Source: JAZKFT01 sp039925965 (GTDB taxonomy: Bacteria; Bacteroidota; Bacteroidia; Chitinophagales; Chitinophagaceae). From it: DNA of 64,000 nucleotides. The stretch's first letter is position 1. Each line of letters opens with the position of its first letter. Below the pieces are notes generated by a model, which worked only from the letters and a program-made list of their open reading frames with translations, did no database searches and had not been told where the DNA came from. The translations under genes were made by a program, and so were the position numbers. Positions 7,658 to 16,038 of this stretch are shown here, piece by piece. Location: contig JBDSXW010000035.1 in the NCBI GenBank assembly GCA_039925965.1, positions 1 to 64,000 on the forward strand, written 5' to 3'.

Positions 7658-8784
7658 TGGAAGAAATTGTTTTACTAGACGCTGTAGAGCGGTATCTCAA
7701 CGGAGAGATGACTGCCCAGGAAAAAACCTATTTTGAAGACTTGCGGAGCAAAAATCCGGAGGTAGACCAAATGGTGGTGGAACATCATTTGTTTTTGAAC
7801 CAACTCAACCAGTTTGGCGATCAGAAGCGGATGAAAGCGCAGCTGCATGATATGCATAACAGTTTACTGGAAACCGGTGATATTACAAAAGGTGAGCCCG
7901 CTGTTATAAAGGGCGTCAAGGTTTTCCAACTATGGAACAAGCATAAGCGCACCATTGCTGTTGCCGCTTCTATTGCTGGCATTACTGCTTTGACTATTAG
8001 CGGCATGACCAGTTATTTTTCTCCGAAAGAAAACTCTGCTATTAAAATAGAATTGGGTGGTGTGGTCAATGAGGTCAAAGATGTAAAACAGACGTTGAAA
8101 GAACAGGATGATAAGATAAATTCAATTCTTGAAACTCATGTTCCTAAAACTCCACCACAACCACAGGTTAGTGGTGGATCCAGTTTCTTAATTGATTCCA
8201 AAGGATATTTGATTACCAATAGTCACGTAGTTAAAAATGCTGCTACACTTGTAGTTGTAAATAATGGCAAGGAATATTACGCCAGGAATGTTTACAATGA
8301 CCCTATCAATGATATCGCAATCCTTAAAATTGAAGATAAAGATTTCGAAGCATTGCAATCTTTACCTTATAGCATTCGAAAAACAAAGGCAGATCTGGGC
8401 GAGGAAATTTTCACCCTCGGTTATCCACGCAATCAAATAGTGTATGGCAAAGGTTATCTCAGTTCCCAAAGTGGTTTCAACGACGATACCTTAAGCGTAC
8501 AAATTTCGGTAGATGCGAATCCTGGTAATAGCGGTGGCCCGGTTTTAGATAAAAACGGGGACATCCTTGGTATATTAAACAGTAGGGAAGCTAATTCTAA
8601 CGGTGTTGTTTTTGCAAATAAGGCGAGCAATATTGCTGGGGCGTTAATGAAGTTAAAAGAAGGCGATACCACTTATCGTAATGTAAAGCTTCCGGTAATT
8701 AATACTTTAAAAGGAAAAGAAAGAACGCAACAAATTAAGCAGCTCCAGGATTGCGTGTTTATGGTGAAAGGCTACAATAAATAA
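7657..8784 (+). CDS. Anti-sigma-like / trypsin-like serine protease membrane fusion protein
   Basis: Three parts in order. Residues 1-95 are cytosolic with an anti-sigma-like start (LLDAVERYLNGEMTAQEKTY). About 99-120 is one membrane span (TIAVAASIAGITALTISG). A coiled linker leads to a periplasmic trypsin-like domain with the full triad: His190 (TNSHVV), Asp219 (NDIAIL), Ser292 (NPGNSGGP). No PDZ domain is present, unlike HtrA. ATG 7657 is preferred over the adjacent GTG 7654. The tight coupling to the sigma factor suggests that envelope stress is sensed by the protease half and passed to the sigma factor through the N-terminal half. That mechanism is inference. Confidence 0.85.
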   Translation: MEEIVLLDAVERYLNGEMTAQEKTYFEDLRSKNPEVDQMVVEHHLFLNQLNQFGDQKRMKAQLHDMHNSLLETGDITKGEPAVIKGVKVFQLWNKHKRTIAVAASIAGITALTISGMTSYFSPKENSAIKIELGGVVNEVKDVKQTLKEQDDKINSILETHVPKTPPQPQVSGGSSFLIDSKGYLITNSHVVKNAATLVVVNNGKEYYARNVYNDPINDIAILKIEDKDFEALQSLPYSIRKTKADLGEEIFTLGYPRNQIVYGKGYLSSQSGFNDDTLSVQISVDANPGNSGGPVLDKNGDILGILNSREANSNGVVFANKASNIAGALMKLKEGDTTYRNVKLPVINTLKGKERTQQIKQLQDCVFMVKGYNK

Positions 8785-8818
8785 TAAGCGTTTGTTGATT
8801 TTTAGTTTTTATATTCTT

Positions 8819-8848
8819 AGCGTCCCGTTGCAGTGGGGCGCTTTTTTA
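8819..8848 (+). terminator. Terminator after the sigma/protease pair
   Basis: Stem AGCGTCCC / GGGGCGCT (8 bp, one G-U) with an 8-nt loop, followed by TTTTTT. It lies 34 bp after the protease stop and before the convergent amidohydrolase gene. Confidence 0.88.
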
Positions 8849-8867
8849 TTGGCATCAGCTTAAAATT

Positions 8868-10163
8868 TTATTGTTTAACAACCACCCCGCCTTTCATTAC
8901 CCAGGTCACCTGCCTGCATTGCTTAATGCTGGATAAAGGGTTTCCTTCTACCGCCACCAGGTCGGCAAAAAGACCAGCCTTTATTCTTCCTGTCGTGGTG
9001 CTTATGCCAAAGACATCTGCATTTACGGACGTAGCGCTGCGAAGTACTTCCAGGGGCTGCATACCATATTCCGCCATTAATTCCATTTCACGCACATTTT
9101 CGCCATGCGCAAACACACCCACATCGCCGCCCATACAAATAGTAACACCGGCTGCAAGGGCATATTTAAAACTTTGCCTTTTCTTAGCGACCCTGTCCGG
9201 CTCAGGATCGATCCCTTTTTTCCAGCCCTTATACTGGCTTATAGCTTCGGTAGCCGCAAGTGTAGGGCATAGTGCCACGCCTTTCTGCTTCATCAAAACA
9301 TACAGTTCCGGCGTTCCGTCGTCGCCGTGTTCGATAGAGGAAACGCCAGCTTCTATGCTCCGTTTCATCGCTTCTTCGGTGGTGGCATGCACCACTACTT
9401 TCCTACCGCTGCTGCCGGCGACTTCAACGGCTTTTTTTAATTCTTCCAGGGTAAAAGTAGGCGCCGCTTGTTTGGCAGGACCCCATCGATAATCCGCATA
9501 TAATTTTATTAGGTCTGCCCCTTTTCCTATCTGGGTCCGGATCTCCCTTGTCAGTTCCGCTACACCGTCAGCTTCGGCTGCGCCTTTGTGAAAATCAATA
9601 TCGGCAGATGCACTTTTGGGCCCATAACTTCCGGTGGCAACAATCGCCTTAGTAGCGACTAGCATTCTTGGGCCGGGAACAATTCCTTTTTCAATAGCCG
9701 TTTTAAGACCAGCGTCATCGTATTCCGATCCTTCTGTTCCTAAATCTCTTACGGTGGTAAATCCAGCCATAAGCGTGGCTTTGGCGTGGTTCACCGCCCT
9801 TGCTGTTCGCTCAGCCCGGGATTCTTCGAGCACCTGGTCGCTCCAATCAGTTTCGTTGTACGGATGCAGGAACAAGTGGGAATGGCCCTCGATAAAACCT
9901 GGCAACAGGGTTTTACCTCTCAAATCCACGATGCGGAAAATCGTATTCTGAGGAAAAGCCGTCGGCTGGGAATTGGCCCCACCGGTGGTTAATATACGGT
10001 CATTTTTCACTACCACCCACCAGCCTTCCCGCATCTGTTCGCCATCAAAAACCTGGTCAGGTTTTAACAGGTAAAAGGTATCCTGCTTTTGAATACCAGG
10101 CTGGGCCGGCAGTATGTTGCAGGCAACCAATATCGAAACGCAGCAACTGACGATTCTTTTCAT
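8868..10163 (-). CDS. Secreted amidohydrolase family protein
   Basis: Metal-dependent hydrolase of the imidazolonepropionase/prolidase-like amidohydrolase group, 431 residues with a signal peptide (MKRIVSCCVSILVACNILPAQ), so exported. Metal ligands are seen in order: GHSHLF (HxH), a Lys in DLIKLYADY, VVHATTEEA, SIEHGDDG and the C-terminal Asp in CMGGDVGVF. Substrate cannot be told from sequence; relatives act on cyclic imides, dipeptides or degraded xenobiotics. Monocistronic: convergent with the protease gene, and the next upstream gene on the strand has its own terminator. Confidence 0.9.
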   Translation of the reverse strand: MKRIVSCCVSILVACNILPAQPGIQKQDTFYLLKPDQVFDGEQMREGWWVVVKNDRILTTGGANSQPTAFPQNTIFRIVDLRGKTLLPGFIEGHSHLFLHPYNETDWSDQVLEESRAERTARAVNHAKATLMAGFTTVRDLGTEGSEYDDAGLKTAIEKGIVPGPRMLVATKAIVATGSYGPKSASADIDFHKGAAEADGVAELTREIRTQIGKGADLIKLYADYRWGPAKQAAPTFTLEELKKAVEVAGSSGRKVVVHATTEEAMKRSIEAGVSSIEHGDDGTPELYVLMKQKGVALCPTLAATEAISQYKGWKKGIDPEPDRVAKKRQSFKYALAAGVTICMGGDVGVFAHGENVREMELMAEYGMQPLEVLRSATSVNADVFGISTTTGRIKAGLFADLVAVEGNPLSSIKQCRQVTWVMKGGVVVKQ

Positions 10164-10186
10164 TTTATTATTTCATTTTATTATTT
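10161..10186. repeat. 13-bp tandem duplication covering the amidohydrolase start codon
   Basis: Plus-strand CATTTTATTATTT occurs twice head to tail (10161-10173, 10174-10186). On the coding strand this gives two ATGs 13 bp apart, each preceded by AAATAATAAA. The upstream ATG reads ATG-AAA-TAA, a two-codon mini-frame just before the real start. Confidence 0.7.
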
Positions 10187-10328
10187 CACTTTATTAATAC
10201 AAATGATGCCCGACTCAATCCATTAAAAATAGCAAAGGTTGCCGGTTCAATAAATAAAAGAAAAGTAAGCCGTTATATTAAAAACAGGCTGCATTACTCT
10301 ATTTAATTATGGCCGGTACGCGGTCCTC

Positions 10329-10359
10329 AAAAAAAAAACCTGCTGGCAAAGCCATCAGG
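10329..10359 (-). terminator. Terminator after the nucleotidyltransferase
   Basis: Stem CCTGCTGGC / GCCATCAGG with one mismatch and an AAA loop (10339-10359). On the minus strand it is followed by a run of ten T (10338-10329). It lies 17 bp past the stop codon. Confidence 0.9.
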
Positions 10360-10376
10360 ATAAAAAATTAAAACGA

Positions 10377-11282
10377 TTAGGCCCAAAGGTCCTGCGGATA
10401 GTCGCCTGCATCTATCAATTTCATCAGGCTGGCTTTCACGCCGGGAGCATCCTGCGGGTAGGTAACCCCAAACCATTGTGCATCGGTGGGCACCACTTTA
10501 ATTACGCCCAGCTTTTGCTGGATAAATTTGTCGCCCAGGATCGGGATAAAAAACTCTGCTTTGAGGTTGGCCAGGTTTTCCTTAACAAATTCATGAAACA
10601 TCCTTTCGCACATATCGAAAGCATTAGGTGCAAAGCACCAAAAGTTCATAGAAACCGGGCTGGAAGCGTCCACTTCATGCTCGCCATTTTCATCCTCGTA
10701 GGCCACTTTTTCTCCTTTCCAATATATTTTGGTGCGCTCATTGATCGACACCAGGTTATTATCTTCATCAGTTTCGCAAACACCCCGGCTCACGGTTCCG
10801 TTCTCGCTAAGTGTATTGCTCAGTGTGTAGCCGATAATACTGTAGGTACGATCGTCGCAGGGGCCGGTGCAAAATGCATATGCTTTTTCAAATCCATCAC
10901 GCCCGTAAAAATCATCGGCATTGATCACTACAAAATTTTCATCGACAGCGTCACGTGCGCATAAAACTGCGTGGGCGGTACCCCATGGCTTCTTACGATC
11001 TTCCGGTACGGCCATGCCTTCCGGCAGGTATTTTTCAAGGCTTTGAAATACATATTCCACTTCTATCTTGCTACCAATCTTAGGCTCAATGATCGATTTA
11101 AACATCTCCGCAAATTCTTCGCGGATTATAAATACTACTTTCCCAAAACCGGCCCTGATCGCATCAAAAATGGAATAATCCATGATGGTTTCATTATTGG
11201 GGCCGAAGCCTTCAATCTGTTTCATACTGCCATAACGGCTGGCCATACCGGCGGCCAATATTACAAGGGTAGGTTTTTGCAT
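10377..11282 (-). CDS. Sugar-phosphate nucleotidyltransferase-like protein
   Basis: 301-residue nucleotidyltransferase of the GT-A fold. The N-terminal LAAGMASRYGSMKQ is the nucleotide-binding signature (variant of GxGxRxxPxxK); VINADDFYGRDGF carries the metal-binding Asp pair. It begins at the first strand (MQKPTLVILAAG), so the start is secure. Such proteins activate a sugar phosphate or choline-type phosphate with UTP or CTP. No kinase or glycan gene is adjacent, so substrate is open. Divergent from the PLP enzyme gene at 11356. Confidence 0.85.
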   Translation of the reverse strand: MQKPTLVILAAGMASRYGSMKQIEGFGPNNETIMDYSIFDAIRAGFGKVVFIIREEFAEMFKSIIEPKIGSKIEVEYVFQSLEKYLPEGMAVPEDRKKPWGTAHAVLCARDAVDENFVVINADDFYGRDGFEKAYAFCTGPCDDRTYSIIGYTLSNTLSENGTVSRGVCETDEDNNLVSINERTKIYWKGEKVAYEDENGEHEVDASSPVSMNFWCFAPNAFDMCERMFHEFVKENLANLKAEFFIPILGDKFIQQKLGVIKVVPTDAQWFGVTYPQDAPGVKASLMKLIDAGDYPQDLWA

Positions 11283-11299
11283 ACTTTATAACGTTTAAG

Positions 11300-11329
11300 T
11301 TGCTGCGAATATAAGAATGAGCATTTTTG
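11300..11329 (+). promoter_or_regulatory. Probable promoter of the PLP enzyme gene
   Basis: TTG (11300-11302), 19-bp spacer, CATTTTTG (11322-11329), one mismatch from TAnnTTTG. The ATG follows 26 bp later. Confidence 0.45.
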
Positions 11330-11355
11330 CAGCCCGGAAAGTTTAAAAAAGAACT

Positions 11356-12255
11356 ATGATAATAATGCCAGGCAGCGAAAAAAATGTTACCATTCAGCCA
11401 TGGAATGATCCTGTATTCCGCCGCGCCGGTATCCGTGTGGATGTATTGCGCCTGGACTTGCTACACCCTGAAGTAAGTGGCAATAAATGGTTAAAACTAA
11501 GCGGCTACCTGCAACAGGCGAAGGCCAAAAATAAAGCCGGGATATTGACCAAGGGCGGCCCCTGGAGCAACCACGCTCATGCCTGCGCGTATGCCTGTAA
11601 GGCTTTACAACTCAGTTGCACGTTGTGGATAATGGGTCACGAAAAAAAACTAACTGCTACCATTCAGGACTGCATAAAATGGGGCGCGGCAGTAAATTTT
11701 GTAAACCGGCAGACATTTTATGATGAACTTCCTGCGGTGGAATATGCCCGGTCACACAACTACCTTTATATTGCGCTTGGTGGTGCCGGCAAGACCGGCA
11801 TTGAGGGAGTAGCGGGCTACCTGGAAGCACTGGAATTGCCGGCTTATACACATGCAGTTTGCGCCACAGGCACCGCCACAACCCTTGCAGGGCTTGCGTT
11901 TACTCCGAAAAACTTCACCCATGTTATAGGCATAGAAAGCGGAACAAAAGATGCGACGTTAGGTGAAACTGTGGCCGGATGGCAACACCAACTGCCTCAC
12001 AAAAAACTTGCACTGCTACACCAATTTAGTTTTGGGGGATATAGCAAATACACGGGTGCGCTTATTGATTTTATGAATACTTTATCCCGGCAGCACGGCA
12101 TCCCAACAGATATTGTGTACACGTCGAAATTATTTTATGCAGTACGGGAGCTAGCAGGACAATCTCATTTTAAACCCGACAGCAGGCTACTGGTTATCCA
12201 CAGTGGTGGATTACAGGGCAACCGGTCGCTGCCCCCTGCTATTTTGCAATTTTGA
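11356..12255 (+). CDS. 1-aminocyclopropane-1-carboxylate deaminase / D-cysteine desulfhydrase family protein
   Basis: PLP-dependent fold-type II enzyme of 299 residues. The cofactor lysine lies in VSGNKWLKL, followed by GGPWSNHAHA, which positions the substrate carboxylate, and the family ends with VIHSGGLQGNRS. It either opens the cyclopropane ring of ACC or breaks D-cysteine to pyruvate, sulfide and ammonia; short bacterial forms like this more often act on D-cysteine, which I infer rather than see. Start could be the ATG at 11356 or the one at 11365. The next gene starts 32 bp downstream behind its own -7 box. Confidence 0.85.
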   Translation: MIIMPGSEKNVTIQPWNDPVFRRAGIRVDVLRLDLLHPEVSGNKWLKLSGYLQQAKAKNKAGILTKGGPWSNHAHACAYACKALQLSCTLWIMGHEKKLTATIQDCIKWGAAVNFVNRQTFYDELPAVEYARSHNYLYIALGGAGKTGIEGVAGYLEALELPAYTHAVCATGTATTLAGLAFTPKNFTHVIGIESGTKDATLGETVAGWQHQLPHKKLALLHQFSFGGYSKYTGALIDFMNTLSRQHGIPTDIVYTSKLFYAVRELAGQSHFKPDSRLLVIHSGGLQGNRSLPPAILQF

Positions 12256-12270
12256 TGTAAACCCAACCGT

Positions 12271-12278
12271 TATATTTG
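12271..12278 (+). promoter_or_regulatory. -7 promoter box upstream of the secreted hypothetical protein
   Basis: TATATTTG is a perfect TAnnTTTG box, 9 bp before the ATG at 12288. An in-frame ORF start at 12276 would lie inside the box, which supports a later start. A -33 TTTTG upstream is at non-ideal spacing. Confidence 0.45.
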
Positions 12279-12287
12279 CCCACTTCA

Positions 12288-13145
12288 ATGAAAAGCATGG
12301 AAAATAGAATCATAAAAGGGCTCGTTTTATTTGTTTCAATATTTATCACATTTACATTAAACGCACAGGATACACTGCCTGGTTTTAAAGTAACTGACAA
12401 GGGAAATGGCCGTGTGGTCATCAGTTGGAAAAATAATTTTGAAACACTTAGCCAGGTGTCTGTGCAGCGCAGTTACGACAGCATCAAAAAATTCACTACA
12501 ATATATTCAGCGCCTTCCCCCGAACTGCCCGAAAATGGTTACCCTGACCAGCTAAAGACAGGCCAAAAAGTGTATTACCGGATCTTTTTTGTGTTACAGG
12601 GTGGTACGTATTTTTTTACAGAAAGCAAAAGCCCCAGCACGGCAATGTATTTTTCTGTGGCAACTGATACCAAACGTGATAAGGCCACTGAACTGATCAG
12701 AGAAGCTATTAAAAGCCCGAGTAGAAAAACTTTTATCAAAGTGGCCGACAGTCTCTATGCAACCCTCATCGATGGGGATTATCTGCGGTTCAAAGATTCC
12801 ATCATGAACAGCACCAAGGATACTTTATTTCCGCTGAGCAGCGACACTATCCAGATACTGCAATACGTAGCACCTTATGTTTGGAAATCGAGCAATTATG
12901 TATATACAAATAAGGAAGGTTATGTGGTTATTAATCTGCCGGAAGCACTTACCAGAAAGTATGAACTCAGAATATTTGAACAGGATGAAAACCCTGTGCC
13001 CATCCTGGAGCTTAAGCATATTAAGAATTCCTACCTCACCCTTGACAAGACGAATTTTTATCATGCAGGATGGTACCGGTTCGAACTGATAGAAGATGGC
13101 AAAATAAAAGACCGTAACAAAATATTGATCCCCAAAGACTTTTAG
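12288..13145 (+). CDS. Secreted hypothetical protein, possible fibronectin type III-like N-terminus
   Basis: About 285 residues with a signal peptide (IIKGLVLFVSIFITFTLNAQ, cut after NAQ). The mature N-terminus (LPGFKVTDKGNGRVVISWK, then QKVYYRIFFVLQGGTYFFTES) has the alternating pattern of a fibronectin type III-like beta sandwich; the rest is unrecognised. It ends with RNKILIPKDF. Start is ATG 12288 or 12297; the latter gives the neater signal peptide. Its stop overlaps a small converging frame (13142-13252). Likely periplasmic or surface protein of unknown role. Confidence 0.7.
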   Translation: MKSMENRIIKGLVLFVSIFITFTLNAQDTLPGFKVTDKGNGRVVISWKNNFETLSQVSVQRSYDSIKKFTTIYSAPSPELPENGYPDQLKTGQKVYYRIFFVLQGGTYFFTESKSPSTAMYFSVATDTKRDKATELIREAIKSPSRKTFIKVADSLYATLIDGDYLRFKDSIMNSTKDTLFPLSSDTIQILQYVAPYVWKSSNYVYTNKEGYVVINLPEALTRKYELRIFEQDENPVPILELKHIKNSYLTLDKTNFYHAGWYRFELIEDGKIKDRNKILIPKDF

Positions 13146-13252
13146 CTATCGTCTTCAATGGGCAAAAACGTAAATTGGTCATCCGGCCATTTAGTCAATA
13201 AGTCATTGATACTAAACTGAATAGAGCCAACAAAGGACCGGTTCTCAGTCAT
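13142..13252 (-). CDS. Possible small protein, 36 residues
   Basis: ATG at 13250-13252 to TAA at 13142-13144 on the minus strand. It starts MTENRSFVGSIQF and ends FTFLPIEDDS, an acidic, soluble and compositionally ordinary protein. An in-frame stop just upstream rules out a longer frame. It overlaps the stop of the convergent gene by 4 bp. It may be a real small protein or the remnant of a lost gene; no family recognised. Confidence 0.35.
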   Translation of the reverse strand: MTENRSFVGSIQFSINDLLTKWPDDQFTFLPIEDDS

Positions 13253-13609
13253 TGTTTTATGCCTTTAGAACTTTCATACTTTTGTCACTGATGCCATGGG
13301 ATGTTTTTTGGTGGCAATGGCTAAAAAATAAAAAGAACCACGACGGATTTTATTTGGCAAGATTAAATGAAATGAAATCAGGTTTGATTTCTTTTAATCC
13401 TCCAGCACCCTTTACCGTGGCTCCTTTTTTAGTCCAATGGGCGGGAAATATCACCCGCCACTACTACGGGGTTTTATCCCCTCTGATTAAGAAGACTAAG
13501 CTACTAAGTGATTTATTTCAAAGCAAGAATGTGCAAAACTTTTGCCAACAAAATATTCAGCAAAACCGAGGTATGCTGTATATCACCTATGCCTGGCATC
13601 CGCAAAGGT
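13253..13609. other. Gap with two GC-rich hairpins, no recognised gene
   Basis: A plus-strand frame of 121 codons (13252-13617) runs through here, but it is Trp/Lys rich, has no family signature and overlaps the rhomboid stop. Two small hairpins stand out: GGCGGG / CCCGCC with 8-nt loop (13440-13459) and GGGG / CCCC with TTTTAT loop (13468-13481), separated by CACTACTAC-like sequence. An uncharacterised small RNA is possible; I could not match it to 6S, SRP or RNase P RNA. Confidence 0.3.
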
Positions 13610-14455
13610 TCAGTTGATTGTTTTAGAGTATTGGTGAAGTTTCTCCTTTTCTTCCTTTGTTAACCCACTATACCCTTTTTTGCTGATCTTATCCAGCAGG
13701 CAGTCGATCTCATCCTGCTTTTCCTTTTTTGCTACATTGTAGCGGTGGTCGATCGATTGGAAGGTTTGGTGCTTTTTGAAAAAAAAATTATCGATCAGCA
13801 GGATTTCCGGCCGGCGAATGATAAAGTAAATAAACACCAGGGATGGAACCAGAATGATAAGGATCGTGGTATAATTTTCGATAAATGCGGAAGGTTGTAG
13901 CAGTACCAAGGTCAGCATTCCGATTAATGCGCCGCCCAAATGAGCATCGTGACCAATATTGTCTTTGCGGGAGCGGATGCCATATATGGAATAGAGTACG
14001 TACAAAAGACCGAAAAGCCAGCCTGGCATTGATATCCCGATAAAAGGTATGCCAATACCAACCCCCGGAAACAATGCGATGGTTGCAAAAATAACACCCG
14101 CGACAGCCCCGGATGCACCCACCGCACTGTAATCATCATGATGCCGGTGGATAAATAGAGAGAGCAAATTGCCACCAAGCAGCCCGGCAAAGTAGATAAC
14201 GAGGAATTGTCCGGCGCCAACCAACGCTTCGACGCTACTGCTGAAAAGCAGCAGGGCAATCATGTTGAAGATGAGATGAAGCCAACCTACATGCAAAAAA
14301 CCGCTGGAAATAAGTCGTTTGTAATCCCTATTTACAAGGATTTTATCTACCCTAAATAGATACCCCTCAAAAAAAAGTTCGTTGGTAAATCCTTTATAAG
14401 AAAAGGCAACGTTCATAATAACAAGCAGCAGCCCGATTATTCCGGTATTTGTCAT
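13610..14455 (-). CDS. Rhomboid family intramembrane serine protease
   Basis: Cleaves transmembrane helices within the bilayer. Six hydrophobic helices; HVGWLHLIFNM carries the conserved H-x-x-x-N, GASGAVAG has the catalytic Ser115, and GHDAHLGGAL the catalytic His172. A cytosolic C-terminal extension of about 80 residues (KKEKQDEIDCLLDKISKKG and onward) is common in Bacteroidota rhomboids. Length 281. Targets unknown. The gene is isolated, reading away from the ferredoxin gene region. Confidence 0.92.
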   Translation of the reverse strand: MTNTGIIGLLLVIMNVAFSYKGFTNELFFEGYLFRVDKILVNRDYKRLISSGFLHVGWLHLIFNMIALLLFSSSVEALVGAGQFLVIYFAGLLGGNLLSLFIHRHHDDYSAVGASGAVAGVIFATIALFPGVGIGIPFIGISMPGWLFGLLYVLYSIYGIRSRKDNIGHDAHLGGALIGMLTLVLLQPSAFIENYTTILIILVPSLVFIYFIIRRPEILLIDNFFFKKHQTFQSIDHRYNVAKKEKQDEIDCLLDKISKKGYSGLTKEEKEKLHQYSKTIN

Positions 14456-14540
14456 TCGGGAGAATCATTTTTTTGAAATGCATATGTTGCCGGCCGGAAA
14501 TTCTAATAGCTACCTGCGCATTCCTGGAGATTGGGTTTGA

Positions 14541-14576
14541 ATTATTGGAAAGCACCATACGATACTTTCCAATAAT
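14541..14576 (-). terminator. Hairpin after the ferredoxin gene
   Basis: Perfect 12-bp stem ATTATTGGAAAG / CTTTCCAATAAT with a 12-nt loop, 10 bp beyond the ferredoxin stop. There is no clear U-tract on the minus strand, so it may be a weak terminator or an mRNA 3' protector. Confidence 0.6.
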
Positions 14577-14585
14577 TTGTGTTAT

Positions 14586-14933
14586 TTAAACGTGTAATTT
14601 TTCTTTTTTGGCCAACAGTTCATCTACGGTTTCCACATACATTTCATCAGGCACGCAGCAGTCTACCGGGCATACAGCGGCACACTGAGGCTCATCATGA
14701 AAGCCCTGGCACTCCGTACATTTATTACTTACAATATAATAAGTATCGTCACTTACTGGTGTATTTTTCTGATTAGCGTCCATTTCCGTACCGTCCAGCA
14801 GTGTTACCATTCCTTTTACCGTAGTGCCATCGGCAAAAGCCCATTCCACGCCACCTTCATAAATAGCGTTATTAGGGCACTCAGGTTCGCAGGCGCCACA
14901 GTTGATACATTCATCAGTAATCTTAATAGCCAT
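14586..14933 (-). CDS. 2[4Fe-4S] ferredoxin
   Basis: 115-residue electron carrier. First cluster motif CINCGACEPECP near residues 10-21; second CTECQGFHDEPQCAAVCP near 73-90, with the longer inter-cysteine loop typical of this ferredoxin subtype. Between them is an insert of about 45 residues. The start MAIKITDECINCG is standard. It is divergent from a LuxC-type acyl-CoA reductase 97 bp away, a pairing I recall as recurrent in Bacteroidota and suggesting shared regulation, though electron transfer between them is not shown. Confidence 0.93.
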   Translation of the reverse strand: MAIKITDECINCGACEPECPNNAIYEGGVEWAFADGTTVKGMVTLLDGTEMDANQKNTPVSDDTYYIVSNKCTECQGFHDEPQCAAVCPVDCCVPDEMYVETVDELLAKKEKLHV

Positions 14934-15030
14934 AAATAGTTAGTTTGAAATGTTGAAAATCGGGTTTGGCAAGTTGAATTTAGTAATTAGCAATCTGAGT
15001 TAGTATAATTTTACCGTTCAAAAATAATAG

Positions 15031-16038
15031 TTGAACGTGAATTTAGAGCAACGAATTAATCTGCTGGTTTTTTTAGGGAAATATTTAAAAAAAAATACCG
15101 CGGAATGGCAGGAAATAAAGCAAAGAGCCGTTAACGAAAATGGCTGGTTTACCACAGGGTATATTGACCTGGCCACCGCAAACATTTGCGACAGCTTTCT
15201 ACAAAAGGAAAACCTGGAAGATTGGATAACAGCCTATGGTGTTCCGGCAGAAAATCGCAAACCGAGACTCGTGGGGTTGGTGATGGCGGGTAACATACCA
15301 TTGGTTGGATTCCACGACCTACTCTGCTGTTTTATATCCGGCCACCGGGTATTGGTAAAGACTTCTTCCAAAGACGATGTAATGATCAAACACCTGGTAG
15401 CGCAACTGAATAGTTTTGATGACAGCGTTGAGCGATTCATTTCATTTGCCAGCCAGCTAAAAAATTGCGATGCTTATATTGCCACCGGCAGCAACAACAG
15501 CTCCCGGTATTTCGAATATTATTTTGCGAAGTACCCGCATATCATCCGTCGCAACCGCACGTCGGTGGCGATTCTTGACGGTACGGAAACCAAAAAAGAA
15601 TTGGAAGGCTTGGCCGATGACGCTATGATCTATTTTGGCCTCGGTTGCAGGAATGTGACGCAACTCTATGTTCCGAAAGACTATGATTTTATCCCGCTGC
15701 TGGCGGCGCTCAATAAATACAGCTGGGCTAGTGAACACCACAAATACCGCAATAACTACGATTATAACCTTGCCCTCCATATACTCAACAATAAATACTA
15801 CATGACCAACGAAACCACGTTGCTCATAGAACACGATTCGGCATTTGCAGCGATCAGTCAGCTGCATTACCAATTTTATTCCGGGGATACCGCTCCTGTT
15901 ATTAGCCAATTGAAGGAGTCAGAAAATGTGCAGGCCATCGTGGGCCACTATGGCATTCCATTTGGCAAAGTTCAAAAGCCTTCGCTCGGGGATTACGCTG
16001 ATAGCGTAGACACTATGCAATGGCTGCTTGGTTTATAG
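15031..16038 (+). CDS. Acyl-CoA/fatty acid reductase, LuxC family
   Basis: 335-residue member of the LuxC-like aldehyde dehydrogenase superfamily that reduces acyl thioesters to aldehydes with NADPH. Cofactor-binding region: LVGLVMAGNIPLVGFHDLL; nucleophile Cys lies in YFGLGCRNVTQLYVP. Start is a TTG at 15031; GTG at 15037 is the only close alternative and no in-frame ATG precedes. Shorter than bacterial bioluminescence LuxC (about 480). No LuxD/E partner is visible here, so the product may feed alcohol, wax or lipid synthesis. Divergent from the ferredoxin gene. Confidence 0.87.
   Translation: MNVNLEQRINLLVFLGKYLKKNTAEWQEIKQRAVNENGWFTTGYIDLATANICDSFLQKENLEDWITAYGVPAENRKPRLVGLVMAGNIPLVGFHDLLCCFISGHRVLVKTSSKDDVMIKHLVAQLNSFDDSVERFISFASQLKNCDAYIATGSNNSSRYFEYYFAKYPHIIRRNRTSVAILDGTETKKELEGLADDAMIYFGLGCRNVTQLYVPKDYDFIPLLAALNKYSWASEHHKYRNNYDYNLALHILNNKYYMTNETTLLIEHDSAFAAISQLHYQFYSGDTAPVISQLKESENVQAIVGHYGIPFGKVQKPSLGDYADSVDTMQWLLGL

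Noticed and set aside
8833..9492. 219-codon plus-strand frame
   Set aside because: Lies antisense to the amidohydrolase, which has clear metal motifs; composition is that of a reversed coding frame.
13252..13617. 121-codon plus-strand frame
   Set aside because: No family features, odd Trp-rich start, and its end overlaps the rhomboid stop; hairpins inside suggest non-coding sequence.
15457..15909. 150-codon minus-strand frame
   Set aside because: Antisense to the LuxC-like gene whose catalytic Cys motif is intact.
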